A DNA stretch of 64,000 bases from Brachyspira hampsonii (lineage in GTDB: Bacteria; Spirochaetota; Brachyspiria; Brachyspirales; Brachyspiraceae), in NCBI RefSeq assembly GCF_001746205.1, contig NZ_MDCO01000010.1:180468-244467 (forward strand), written 5' to 3'. Below, in pieces: positions 36,943-45,530 of the stretch. A program made the position numbers and the translations under genes. Within the stretch, counting starts at the first letter, position 1, and each line of letters begins with the position of its first letter. A model generated the notes under the pieces. That model had not been told where the DNA came from, did no database searches, and worked only from the letters and a program-made list of their open reading frames with translations.

Positions 36943-38421
36943 TTAATGATTAATCTTAAAATCAGATAATTTATATATTATTAAATTCATATCTCCAATA
37001 GCTTTAAAAGAATATTCATCAGGATAATATCGGCTAGAAAATACCATCTCGCCTTCATTTATAAATATCTCTATAGCCGAAGTATCTATCAATATTCTTA
37101 AATTTTCTAACTTTTCTAAATCAGCACTTCTTTTATATCTTCCGCCGCCTATTTTCTTTCCTATATCGTTTACAAACTCTAATATAAATTTATTATCTCT
37201 ATATTTAATAGAAACACCTTCTGAAATTAATAATTCAAAACTCTCAGAACTTTTTATATTATCAATTAAAACTTCATAAGAGCTAATATCTTTAGAAATT
37301 AAACTATCAGATAATGAATCATAAGAACATTTATTTTCAAATATTTTTTTCTCTCTTAATTTATCCAAACTTCTATGCGGCCTTTGATAAAGTTTTCCAT
37401 TTTTGAAACTCAACTCTCTAGCTGCAGTAAGACAATGCTGCCAGCCGTATTGAACAGTTAAATTTTTATGATAATCTTCAGTATCAGGAACTCCCATCCA
37501 GCCTATAATAATTCTATTTCCATTCTCATCTAAAAATGTCTGCGGAGCATAAAAATCAAATCCTCTGTCAAGAACTGTAAAATCATTAACCTCTATATAT
37601 TCCTCATTTTTATAATCATCATTAATTAAAAAATATCCAGAAAGGTATATATTTTCGTATACGCTTTCAATTTGTTTCACACCTTGAGGACATGTTATTA
37701 AAATATTTTGTCCTTCTAAATTAAATAAGTCAGGACATTCCCACATATATCCGAATCTACATTCAGACTTTACTGTGTTTGTATGTTTCCAATTCCTTTT
37801 ATCTTCAGACTTAAATATTAATACTTCTCCAATATCATTATTTCTGTCTATACCATATTTTCTGGCACCTTGAACCATATAATAAGATTCATCTTCTTTC
37901 CATACTTTAGGATCTCTTATATGATTAGTTATATCTTTAGGATAATCTTTCATTTCCATTAAACATTCTTTTTCAGAGAAGTTAATACCATCTTCGGAGA
38001 CAGTAAGCATAGTATTAGCCTCTCTTCCGCTTTCTATGTAATCATGACTGCCTAAAAGTTTTACATTTCCTGTATAATAAACATATAACTTATTATCTTC
38101 TATAAAGGCAGAACCTGAATACACGCCATGACAATCATATTTTTCATCAGGATATATAGCAGCTCCAACATATTTATAATTTATTAAGTCTTTACTTATG
38201 TAATGTCCCCAAAATTTTAATCCGCCTCCAACATCAAATGGAGAATACTGAAAAAATATATGATACTCTCCTTTAAAGTATGATAAAGCATTTGGATCAT
38301 TGAGCCAGCCTACAGGAGGCATTAAATGAAAATTTAATCTCCATTTATTGTTATTATCATTAAAATATTCAATTTCTTTTCGTTTTATTGCTTCTTCAAA
38401 AACTTTACTAACCAACCTCAT
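36943..38421 (-). CDS. scrB: Sucrose-6-phosphate hydrolase, GH32
   Basis: Cleaves sucrose 6-phosphate imported by the PTS into glucose 6-phosphate and fructose. 492 residues, cytosolic. WLNDPNAL carries the nucleophile D42, followed by FQYSPF, then HIRDPKVW (transition-state aspartate) and MWECPDLF (acid/base glutamate), ending in a C-terminal beta-sandwich. It lies 120 bases after the EIIBC gene, under the operator at 39987. Levanase-type substrates cannot be excluded, but the PTS neighbour favours sucrose. Confidence 0.92.
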   Translation of the reverse strand: MRLVSKVFEEAIKRKEIEYFNDNNNKWRLNFHLMPPVGWLNDPNALSYFKGEYHIFFQYSPFDVGGGLKFWGHYISKDLINYKYVGAAIYPDEKYDCHGVYSGSAFIEDNKLYVYYTGNVKLLGSHDYIESGREANTMLTVSEDGINFSEKECLMEMKDYPKDITNHIRDPKVWKEDESYYMVQGARKYGIDRNNDIGEVLIFKSEDKRNWKHTNTVKSECRFGYMWECPDLFNLEGQNILITCPQGVKQIESVYENIYLSGYFLINDDYKNEEYIEVNDFTVLDRGFDFYAPQTFLDENGNRIIIGWMGVPDTEDYHKNLTVQYGWQHCLTAARELSFKNGKLYQRPHRSLDKLREKKIFENKCSYDSLSDSLISKDISSYEVLIDNIKSSESFELLISEGVSIKYRDNKFILEFVNDIGKKIGGGRYKRSADLEKLENLRILIDTSAIEIFINEGEMVFSSRYYPDEYSFKAIGDMNLIIYKLSDFKINH

Positions 38422-38541
38422 TTCATTTCCCTTATGTAATAATACTTAATATCATGTATACAAAATATATACATGATATTAAGTGAATAAATTATTTTAT
38501 TGGATTTATGTAGAATTATTTTGTAAGTGTCTATTTTAATT

Positions 38542-39963
38542 TTACTCATCATCTTCCTGCATATACTCATCAGGAACCCCAAAAAACCAAGTAATAGTAA
38601 AAGATAAAACCACAGTAATTAAAGCAACCGCAGCATAACCAGCTAACTGCTTTCCATCATAAATATAAAGCAATACACCAGGTATTCCTGTAACTCCATT
38701 AGCAGTAGCCTGTAAATTTAATAATCTTGCTATTAATCCTGTTATACCGGCAGCAATAGCACCGCAAACCATAGGTTTTATTCCGTATCTTATATTTATA
38801 CCAAATATGGCAGGTTCTGTTATGCCAAGCCAAGCCGATAATGCCGCACCATATCCCATAGCTTTTACACTTTTTCTTCTAGTTTTCAATGTAACAGCCA
38901 AACAAGCAGCACCTGCAGCTAAATTAGCAACGGATAAAAGAGGATTAATAGGGTTGAAAGAAGTAGCAGCAAGCAATGATATTTCTACCAAATTCATTAT
39001 ATGATGTACTCCTGTTACAACTATAAATATTATTCCAAACCCTATTATAAATCCTCCTATTCCAAAAGGTAACGATAAAGAAAAATTTATAGCTATCAAT
39101 ATCCATTGTTCGACTATATGGAAAATTGGTCCTATCACAGCTAAAGATAATAATAACATTATAAGTAATGTTAAAAATGGTGTTGCTAGTATGTCTATTA
39201 TATTTGGTATTACTTTTCTTAAATTCAATTCTATTTTAGCACCTATAATACCAGAAATAAGTGCAGGAAGTACGCTTCCTTGATATCCCACTATAGGTAT
39301 AAATCCGAATAACATTATAGGCTTAACTCCGCTGTCAGGATTGGCTACCAAATAAGCGTTAGGTAAAGCAGGAGAAACAAGCATTAACCCTAATAATATA
39401 CCTAATATAGGAGAGCCTCCAAAAACTCTGAATGTTGACCAACATACCAAAGCAGGCAAAAATGCAAATGTAGTTTCTGTAAGAACAGTCATTAATGTCA
39501 TAACAGAAACAGGTATATTTGATACTTTTAAATTAAATAGTCCCAAAAAGCTGTCATTAATTAAAGCACCTTTAAAACCTAAAAATAAACCTGTGGCAAT
39601 CATAGCAGGCATTATTGGTACAAATACATCAGCAAATATACGAATAAACTTTCTAAAATTATTTTTCTCTCCCACTTTTTTAGTTTCTTCTGTATCTTGC
39701 TTTGCTGCACCTGTAACACCCAAATTAATAATTTCAGCATAAACTTTATTTACAACTCCGCTACCCAATATTATCTGATATTGACCAGAATTGAAAAATA
39801 CACCTTTAACACCTTCTATTTTCTGAACTTCTGAATCCTTTATGCTATCCCTAGTTTTTACTATTAATCTTAATCTAGTGGCACAGAAAGTTGCAGAAAT
39901 AATATTATCTTTATCAACTACTCTAATAATTTCTTCAGCAGTTTTTTTATAATTGATAGCCAT
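38542..39963 (-). CDS. PTS EIIBC component, sucrose/beta-glucoside type
   Basis: 473 residues. The EIIB domain (1-80) has the phosphorylated cysteine C27 in ISATFCATRLRL. The EIIC domain (about 105-465) has about ten spans, with the family motif PALISGIIGAKIE and GITEPAIFGIN. No EIIA domain is fused, so it must use a separate EIIA. It imports and phosphorylates sucrose most likely, given scrB and the LacI regulator. Start ATG 24 bases downstream of the palindromic operator. Would be scrA if sucrose is the substrate. Confidence 0.9.
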   Translation of the reverse strand: MAINYKKTAEEIIRVVDKDNIISATFCATRLRLIVKTRDSIKDSEVQKIEGVKGVFFNSGQYQIILGSGVVNKVYAEIINLGVTGAAKQDTEETKKVGEKNNFRKFIRIFADVFVPIMPAMIATGLFLGFKGALINDSFLGLFNLKVSNIPVSVMTLMTVLTETTFAFLPALVCWSTFRVFGGSPILGILLGLMLVSPALPNAYLVANPDSGVKPIMLFGFIPIVGYQGSVLPALISGIIGAKIELNLRKVIPNIIDILATPFLTLLIMLLLSLAVIGPIFHIVEQWILIAINFSLSLPFGIGGFIIGFGIIFIVVTGVHHIMNLVEISLLAATSFNPINPLLSVANLAAGAACLAVTLKTRRKSVKAMGYGAALSAWLGITEPAIFGINIRYGIKPMVCGAIAAGITGLIARLLNLQATANGVTGIPGVLLYIYDGKQLAGYAAVALITVVLSFTITWFFGVPDEYMQEDDE

Positions 39964-39986
39964 AATAAAAATCCTATTGAAATTGT

Positions 39987-40014
39987 TATATAATGTAACC
40001 GGTTACATTATATA
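39987..40014. promoter_or_regulatory. LacI-family operator of the sucrose locus
   Basis: A perfect 28-bp palindrome centred on 40000/40001 with core GTAACCGGTTAC. It lies directly downstream of the -10 box of the EIIBC promoter, so a bound repressor would block initiation. The CCGG-type centre is usual for LacI/ScrR-class sites. Confidence 0.9.
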
Positions 40015-40041
40015 TTATAACAATATCTTTATATTTGTCAA
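40014..40041 (-). promoter_or_regulatory. Promoter of the sucrose PTS operon
   Basis: On the minus strand TTGACA (40041-40036) and TATAAT (40019-40014) both match consensus, with a 16-base spacer. The expected start of transcription falls inside the operator. Confidence 0.88.
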
Positions 40042-40120
40042 GTATTATATATATTTTTATAAAATAATTATATAAATTTGTATTTTGATATAAAAAGTAT
40101 ATAATTTATTAATAGACTTA

Positions 40121-40415
40121 TTTCAAAAGTATTGAACAAGATTATGTATAAAATTGTAGTAATTTATTAATTATAAAAACAATATTTTATATGTTGTATA
40201 AATTATTATTTTTTATTACTGCTAATAAAAATTGTTTGCTATACGCTCACAATTTTTATGTTTGGTTTTATGGTATTTAAAAATTATTATTTTTATAGAT
40301 AAATACACTGTTTTGCTTTTTGACACATGCCGTAGGTACACTTCTCTAGGTATACTTATTCGGTACGCATATTGGGACGAAAGCATCACAAAACAAGTGA
40401 GCTGTTTACTTTATA
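40121..40415 (+). repeat. Dispersed repeat, copy 2
   Basis: Diverged relative of 7671-7885, with shared blocks at both ends (TTTCAAAAGTA... and ACGCAT...AAAGCATCA). Inside it, at 40222-40259, AATAAAAATTGT and ACAATTTTTAT flank TTGCTATACGCTC, an inner-deleted form of the two-tier hairpin at 46119-46180. It fills most of the 460-base gap between the sucrose promoter and the repressor gene. I see no gene here. Confidence 0.5.
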
Positions 40416-40479
40416 TGCTAGTGTGCACAATTATAAATAAAATTATTTTTTAAATAATTCTAATATTAGGGTAGTAAAA

Positions 40480-41466
40480 ATGGGTACAAATAAAAAAATT
40501 ACAATGAAAGAAATAGCTGAAATTGCCGGCGTAACAAAAACTACTATATCCAGATACTTTAATGGCGGATATCTAAAAGAAGAAACAAAAAAAAGAATTA
40601 AAGAAATAATATCTGAATATGATTATGAACCAAATACATTTGCAAGATTAAAAGCAAAAAAAAGTCATATTATAGGAATAATAGTACCAGCTTTAGACTC
40701 TACAGTTGGAGCAAGAGTATTAACAGGGATAGAGAAAACACTTAGAGAAAAACATTATATGCCTATAATAATGAATACAAATCATCAGCATAAATTAGAA
40801 CTGCAGTATATAGAAAAATTGAAGAGATTAAATGTTGATGGTATAGTATTGAGTGCTACATATATCACTGAAGAACATAAAAACATATTAAAAAAATTAG
40901 ATATACCAATAGTAATTTATGGACAAGAATGCAGTGAGGTAATAAGCATAGTTAATGATGATTATAATGCAGGTATAGATATAGGAAAATACATAGGTAG
41001 TAAAAATCATAAAAATATAGGATTTATAACAGTAGATGAGAATGACATTGCTGTGGGAATAACAAGAAGAAACGGGGTATTAGATGGGTTAAAAAAATAC
41101 AGCATAGAAAATATAAAAATAGAAGTAGCAGACTTTTCCTATGAGAAAGCAAAAACAGCTGCTGAAAAATTATTAAAAAATAGAGATATTGATGCTATAG
41201 TATGTTCAACTGACAGACAGGCATTGGGGGTATATAAAGTATTAAAAGAAATGGGGTTAAAAATTCCAGATGATGTATCTGTAATATCTTTCGGAGGATA
41301 TGATATCGATGAAATAATAGAGCCGGAACTTTCAACAATAAAATTCGATTCTTTTAATGCTGGAGTATGCACAGCAAATACATTGATAGATTTAATTAAT
41401 AATATAAAAGTAAAAGAAGTTATATATGTTAATTATGAATTTTTAGAAAGAAACAGTGTAAGATAA
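40480..41466 (+). CDS. LacI-family transcriptional repressor of the sucrose locus
   Basis: 328 residues. The N-terminal helix-turn-helix and hinge read ITMKEIAEIAGVTKTTISRYFNGG...RIKEIISEYDYEPNTFAR, standard for LacI/ScrR. The effector domain resembles periplasmic sugar-binding proteins (IIGIIVPALDSTVGARVLTGIEKTL). It is transcribed away from the EIIBC-GH32 genes. Its target is very probably the palindrome at 39987-40014, released by a sugar or sugar phosphate. A hairpin terminator follows. Confidence 0.9.
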   Translation: MGTNKKITMKEIAEIAGVTKTTISRYFNGGYLKEETKKRIKEIISEYDYEPNTFARLKAKKSHIIGIIVPALDSTVGARVLTGIEKTLREKHYMPIIMNTNHQHKLELQYIEKLKRLNVDGIVLSATYITEEHKNILKKLDIPIVIYGQECSEVISIVNDDYNAGIDIGKYIGSKNHKNIGFITVDENDIAVGITRRNGVLDGLKKYSIENIKIEVADFSYEKAKTAAEKLLKNRDIDAIVCSTDRQALGVYKVLKEMGLKIPDDVSVISFGGYDIDEIIEPELSTIKFDSFNAGVCTANTLIDLINNIKVKEVIYVNYEFLERNSVR

Positions 41467-41469
41467 ATA

Positions 41470-41508
41470 AAAAACAACCTGCTAGAAAAATTATAGTAGG
41501 TTGTTTTT
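41470..41508 (+). terminator. Terminator after the LacI-family gene
   Basis: A 15-bp stem (AAAAACAACCTGCTA with TAGTAGGTTGTTTTT, one G-U pair) whose 3' arm ends in a T-run. It also suits the converging hydantoinase gene. Confidence 0.85.
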
Positions 41509-41536
41509 TAATTTTTTAAAAAATATTTTTAAATAA

Positions 41537-42976
41537 TCAATTACAATCAATATCTATATAATCACCCAATTTAAAATGATTATTAAAGTCGGTATAATTA
41601 TCTAAAGTTTTTCTCTTTATAAATTTTCCGTCTCCCTTACTGCCTAAAAACTCATTATCTTTGAATACTATTTTTCCTCTTGATATAACAGTATCCACAG
41701 AACATAAAAGTTCCATTCCTTCATAAGCGGTATAATCGCATGCTCCATGCATATTTGATTTTGTAATTATAGATTTTTTATTAGGATCTATTATAGTAAT
41801 GTCAGCATCAGCATTTGGTATAATAGCACCTTTCTCTGGATAAAGTCCGTATATCAAAGCTGGATTATAGCATAAAGTTTCAACAAATTTATTAATTGTT
41901 ATTCTTCCTTTCATAACACCTTCAGAAAACATTAGCGGGTATCTCTCCTCAACTCCGCCTGCTCCATTAGGGCATTTAGTAAAATTATCTTTTCCTTTTA
42001 CTTTATCAGTTTCATAATTAAAAGGACAATGATCTGTCGCTATAACCTGAATATGTCCTTGAGCAATAGCTTTCCATAATCTTTCACTGTCTTCTTTCTT
42101 TCTTAAAGGGGGAGACATTACAAATTTAAGTCCGTCTTCTCTGTCGTACTCTTTATCTGTCAAAACCAAATATTGAGGGCAAGTTTCAGAGAAAATATTT
42201 TTATGACCCAAAGCCCTAGCATTAACTATCTCATCAACACTCTTTCCAGCAGAAGTATGCACTATATATACAGGGGCATTTCCAGCTATAACAGATAAAT
42301 GTATGATTCTATTAACTGCCTCTGCCTCTGCTTCTGAAGGTCTGCTTATAGGGTGATAATGTGCAGAAGTTTTACCCTCTTCAACAAATTTCTTTTTTAA
42401 ATACTCTATAACATAATGATTTTCAGCATGAAAAGCAGAAACAGCATTAATCTCTTTCATCTTCTTTAATACACGCACAACATTATCATCTTCTATTTTA
42501 TAGTTATAAGTTAAATAAAGTTTTGTACTTTGCAAACCTTCTTCTTTAGCTAATACTTCAAGACCTTTAAGCACATCTTCATCAACATGCTGTAAAACTC
42601 CATGAAAACTATAATCAATAACAGCCTTATTCTCAGCAAGAGTATGATAATATTTTAATTGATGAAATACATCGCAGCCTTTAGGTCCGAACCCCATATG
42701 ATCAACTATAGTAGTAGTACCTCCGCAAGCAGCAGCAATAGTTCCTGTATAGAAATCATCAACCGCTCTCCCTATGCCGACATCTATATCCATATGAGTA
42801 TGAACATCTATTCCTCCAGGCATAACATATTTACCTGAAGCGTCAATAATCTCAGCATCATCGCATTTTAAATCAGCACCTATTTTAGAAATTTTTTCAT
42901 CTTCTATTAATACATCAGCTTTATAAGTTTCTGAAGCATTAACTACAGTACCGTTTTTTATAATAATTTTTTTCAT
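41537..42976 (-). CDS. hydA: Dihydropyrimidinase / D-hydantoinase
   Basis: A zinc amidohydrolase of 479 residues that opens dihydropyrimidine or hydantoin rings. H59 and H61 lie in GIDVHTHMD, the metal-bridging lysine is in QSTKLYLTYNYK, further metal histidines are in FHAENH and VHTSAGKS, and the last aspartate is in ATDHCPFN. These are all family positions, so it should be active. It stands alone: no dihydropyrimidine dehydrogenase or carbamoylase lies beside it. Substrate choice among pyrimidines and hydantoins is open. Confidence 0.9.
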   Translation of the reverse strand: MKKIIIKNGTVVNASETYKADVLIEDEKISKIGADLKCDDAEIIDASGKYVMPGGIDVHTHMDIDVGIGRAVDDFYTGTIAAACGGTTTIVDHMGFGPKGCDVFHQLKYYHTLAENKAVIDYSFHGVLQHVDEDVLKGLEVLAKEEGLQSTKLYLTYNYKIEDDNVVRVLKKMKEINAVSAFHAENHYVIEYLKKKFVEEGKTSAHYHPISRPSEAEAEAVNRIIHLSVIAGNAPVYIVHTSAGKSVDEIVNARALGHKNIFSETCPQYLVLTDKEYDREDGLKFVMSPPLRKKEDSERLWKAIAQGHIQVIATDHCPFNYETDKVKGKDNFTKCPNGAGGVEERYPLMFSEGVMKGRITINKFVETLCYNPALIYGLYPEKGAIIPNADADITIIDPNKKSIITKSNMHGACDYTAYEGMELLCSVDTVISRGKIVFKDNEFLGSKGDGKFIKRKTLDNYTDFNNHFKLGDYIDIDCN

Positions 42977-43039
42977 ATTATAGTCCTATAATTATAACTT
43001 TTATTATTTATACATAAAAAATTTAATCACAAAAAGTAT

Positions 43040-43290
43040 CTAACTAACTGTATTTCAATAAGTATCTCTTTACCGCCTTTGGTTTTGCTTTAACATCACC
43101 TTCAGCGGAATAGAGTCTCTTAAATTCTAATTTTCCGCTAAATTGTAAATATTTATTATTTCAATATTTCTTACAGAATCAAAACCAGCATCATACAGCA
43201 TTAATAATATTTTCTAGTATATCTTCATCCCCCCTCAATACCAATTAGATATCGTACAAACAAATCATTAAGTATGTTAATCTTTTTCAT
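43040..43290 (-). pseudogene. Rpn/PD-(D/E)XK nuclease-family transposase remnant
   Basis: Starting from an ATG at 43290, the minus strand reads MKKINILNDLFVRYLIGIEG, the typical N-terminus of Rpn-family nuclease/transposases. Reading continues only by frame changes: EDILENIINAV, then DAGFDSVRNIEI, then ...AEGDVKAK and finally KEILIEIQ (about 43048-43070), the family's catalytic strand. The first break is at a run of six G's (43229-43234 on this strand); with five G's the frame continues as EGDEDIL. It is a decayed gene with several lesions, and the rest of the 42977-43420 gap holds nothing else I can name. Confidence 0.7.
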
Positions 43291-43420
43291 AGCTTAATTA
43301 TACTAAAAATTTTATTAATAGCAATTTATAAAACCAAAAAACTATATAATTGACAGAAAATAATTTTAAATATAGAATACAATTATATGCGATAAACATA
43401 TGTTGGTATAGGGGGTATAT

Positions 43421-43780
43421 ATGAAAAAAGTATCTATTATATTTATATTATTCTTGTTTAATATTCTTTTGTATTCTAAAACTTTAGATGAATCGTTATT
43501 TTCCGCTGTAGAAGATAATAATATAAAAAAAGTTCAATCATATTTAGAGCAAGGTGCAAACTGTAATGCATTAGATTCTTATGATAGAACAGCTTTAATA
43601 AATGCTTCTGTATGCGGATATGATGATATAGCAAAATTACTTATAAAAGAGGGTACTGATGTCAATATTCGAGATAAAGCAGGTGCTACAGCATTAATGT
43701 ATACTGCTAGAGATACAAATTATGAAATGGTTGAATTTTTATTAAAAAATGGTGCCGATGTAAGCTTCATTAAAAATTAA
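43421..43780 (+). CDS. Short secreted ankyrin-repeat protein, 3' end in a repeat
   Basis: 119 residues. A signal peptide occupies residues 1-20 (MKKVSIIFILFLFNILLYSK), then about two and a half ankyrin repeats follow (DRTALINASVCGYDDIAKLL, ATALMYTARDTNYEMVEFLL). The last codons, VSFIKN and the stop, lie in the first unit of the 122-bp tandem repeat. The gene may therefore have lost a longer C-terminus, although ending after GADV is also seen in intact family members. Ribosome-binding site AGGGGG. Export and protein binding are likely. Confidence 0.78.
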   Translation: MKKVSIIFILFLFNILLYSKTLDESLFSAVEDNNIKKVQSYLEQGANCNALDSYDRTALINASVCGYDDIAKLLIKEGTDVNIRDKAGATALMYTARDTNYEMVEFLLKNGADVSFIKN

Positions 43781-44080
43781 AAAATCTCGCTTTAAGGCTC
43801 TAGCAAATGAATTTGCTAGACGCTCGATTTTTTAATACATTCATCTTGAAACGCTAACTATTTTTTATTGATTATTAATAAAAATTGCTTCATTAAAAAT
43901 TAAAAAATCTCGCTTTAAGGCTCTAGCAAATGAATTTGCTAGACGCTCGATTTTTTAATACTCATCTTGAAACGCTAACTATTTTTTATTGATTATTAAT
44001 AAAAAATTGCTTCATTAAAATTAAAAAATCTCGCTTTAAGGCTCTAGCAAATGAATTTGCTAGACGCTCGATTTTTTAAT
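43764..44080 (+). repeat. Tandem array of two-tier hairpins, 2.6 units of 122-123 bp
   Basis: Units start at 43764, 43887 and 44009; the third stops after its hairpin. Each unit has an outer stem (TTAAAAAATC with GATTTTTTAA; 43777-43786 and 43826-43835 in unit 1), a 12-base side loop, a 10-bp inner stem TCTAGCAAAT/ATTTGCTAGA with a 2-base loop, and a 5-base side loop CGCTC. The three units are nearly identical, with a few one- or two-base length changes. Confidence 0.85.
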
Positions 44081-44121
44081 ATAAAAAAATAGAAAAAAAT
44101 AATGCTAATTATAATAGCATA

Positions 44122-44763
44122 ATGCTTGAACAGAATCTCAAGAATTTTAAAGAACTATCCGGCTTGAAAAAAGTACAGAAAGATTTAGAAGATTCTATCT
44201 TAGTAAATAATTCCAAATATGATGAATTGATAAATCAATTAGAAAGTAAAACAGAAGATAATAAAAAAGAAATAGATGTATTAAACACTAGATTTGAGGA
44301 AGTCAGAGAAGAACAAACTAAATTCCTAGAAGAAGAAAAAGAAAATTTAAATAATCTCAAAGAAGAATTATCCAATAGTATTACTGAAACTATAGATGAA
44401 AAAATAGAAAAAAATAATGCTAATTATAACAGTATAATGCTTGAACAGAATCTCAAGAATTTTAAAGAGATATCAGATTTAAGAAAAAATTATAAAGATT
44501 TGGAAAATAGTATAAAAGAAAATATTTCTAATACAGTTTATGCTTCAGTTAATGAAAATAATTCCAAATACGATGAATTAATAAATCAATTAGGAGTAAT
44601 AAGTTATTCTTCTGCATCTATATTTATGAACTGGCTAAATACTAAAACAGGCGGAAATTATAATATTTACAGAGAAATAGCATATTCTAGTTCTTCATTA
44701 ACAAGTGAAGAAAGACTTACAGGTATTACATCTAAATATGGTCTTGGAGATAATATGTTTTGA
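44122..44763 (+). CDS. Coiled-coil protein, truncated at the 5' end
   Basis: The 213 residues are nearly all heptad-type coiled coil (LEDSILVNNSKYDELINQL and similar). The frame is open upstream only to base 44080, the end of the hairpin array, and codes KKIEKNNANYNS before the ATG, the same residues that occur inside the protein before its second MLEQNLKNFKE. So the true start was removed and the ATG at 44122 is a former internal codon with no ribosome-binding site. Two internal repeats, 105 and 117 codons apart, are visible. It ends NMF at a stop inside fold-back copy A. It may be silent. Function unknown. Confidence 0.5.
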   Translation: MLEQNLKNFKELSGLKKVQKDLEDSILVNNSKYDELINQLESKTEDNKKEIDVLNTRFEEVREEQTKFLEEEKENLNNLKEELSNSITETIDEKIEKNNANYNSIMLEQNLKNFKEISDLRKNYKDLENSIKENISNTVYASVNENNSKYDELINQLGVISYSSASIFMNWLNTKTGGNYNIYREIAYSSSSLTSEERLTGITSKYGLGDNMF

Positions 44764-45020
44764 ATTTAAATAACACTTGGGCGGGTGTTAAGTATTCTAA
44801 TTTGGCTTTAAATATAATTAATACTAAAATTCAAAATGCAGCGGTAAAGCATAAAGGGCGGGGTATGTAATTAAAGTTTAAAAAAATTAATTACATTTTC
44901 CCACCCTTTAGGCTTATGGCTTTAATTTATAATTATCATTTTTCTTTTATTTTTTATCTAATTAGAATTTTTAGCTGCCCACCCAAGATTTTTTTAAATT
45001 TATTGTATTATCACCGCACG
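44758..45020. repeat. Fold-back (MITE-like) element, copy A
   Basis: 263 bases. The right half, read on the opposite strand, is a diverged copy of the left half: AATTTAAA...CTTGGG.GGG...ATTCTAATT near both outer ends and TAAAGC...ATAA...AGGG.GGG...ATGTAATTAA on both sides of the centre. The whole unit can therefore fold on itself. Copy B at 45103 has the same length and is nearly identical. Confidence 0.75.
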
Positions 45021-45102
45021 CAGAATGAAGACAAAAATATAAATTTATTTTTAATTCAAATTTTATTATATCATAAATTTTATTTACCGTGCGTTAAGCA
45101 GT

Positions 45103-45365
45103 TTTTGAATTTAAATAACACTTGGGCGGGTGTTAAGTATTCTAATTTGGCTTTAAATATAATTAATACTAAAATTCAAAATACAGCGGTAAAGCATAAA
45201 GGGTGGGGTATGTAATTAAAGTTTAAAAAAATTAATTACATTTTCCCACCCTCTAGGCTTATAACTTTTATTTGTAATTGTCATTTCTATTTTCTTTTTT
45301 ATCTAATTAGAATTTTTAGCTGCCCACCCAAGATTTTTTTAAATTTATTGTATTATCACCGCACG
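45103..45365. repeat. Fold-back (MITE-like) element, copy B
   Basis: Same orientation and length as copy A, offset by 345 bases. Open frames through it (for example LNNTWAGVKYSNLALNIIN...) occur in both copies, but the few base changes I see in them are missense (A to T, R to W). I treat it as non-coding. The 82 bases between copies contain nothing I recognise. Confidence 0.75.
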
Positions 45366-45425
45366 GTAAACATTTTTTTATTTATTATTAACATCATATA
45401 AAATAATTTTTTTCCAAGAGATTAA

Positions 45426-45441
45426 GGGGCGGGTGGGCGGG
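45426..45441 (+). other. G-quadruplex motif upstream of kptA
   Basis: GGGGCGGGTGGGCGGG: four G-tracts with three single-base loops, the most stable intramolecular quadruplex form. It lies 90 bases before the kptA start in otherwise AT-rich sequence. Confidence 0.75.
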
Positions 45442-45467
45442 CTGAATAAATATTCATTAAATATTAA

Positions 45468-45495
45468 TATTAACATAATATAGTTGACATAATTA
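45468..45495 (+). promoter_or_regulatory. kptA promoter region, 28-bp repeat copy 1
   Basis: Identical to 46420-46447. Contains TTGACA (45484-45489); a weaker -10 TATTGT lies at 45507-45512. Confidence 0.6.
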
Positions 45496-45530
45496 ATAAA
45501 TAATATTATTGTTTTAGCGGAGAAATAAAA

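Noticed and set aside
40232-40453. 73-residue frame upstream of the LacI gene
   Set aside because: It lies wholly in the dispersed repeat and the related copy at 7671 has no matching frame.
43764-44080. CRISPR array
   Set aside because: Units are about 122 bp with no short repeat/unique spacer alternation; the whole unit repeats.
44916-45215. 99-residue frame ending LNNTWAGVKYSNLALNIIN...
   Set aside because: It runs across parts of two repeat copies. The common tail comes from the repeated DNA, and the base changes I see between copies in that tail alter residues.
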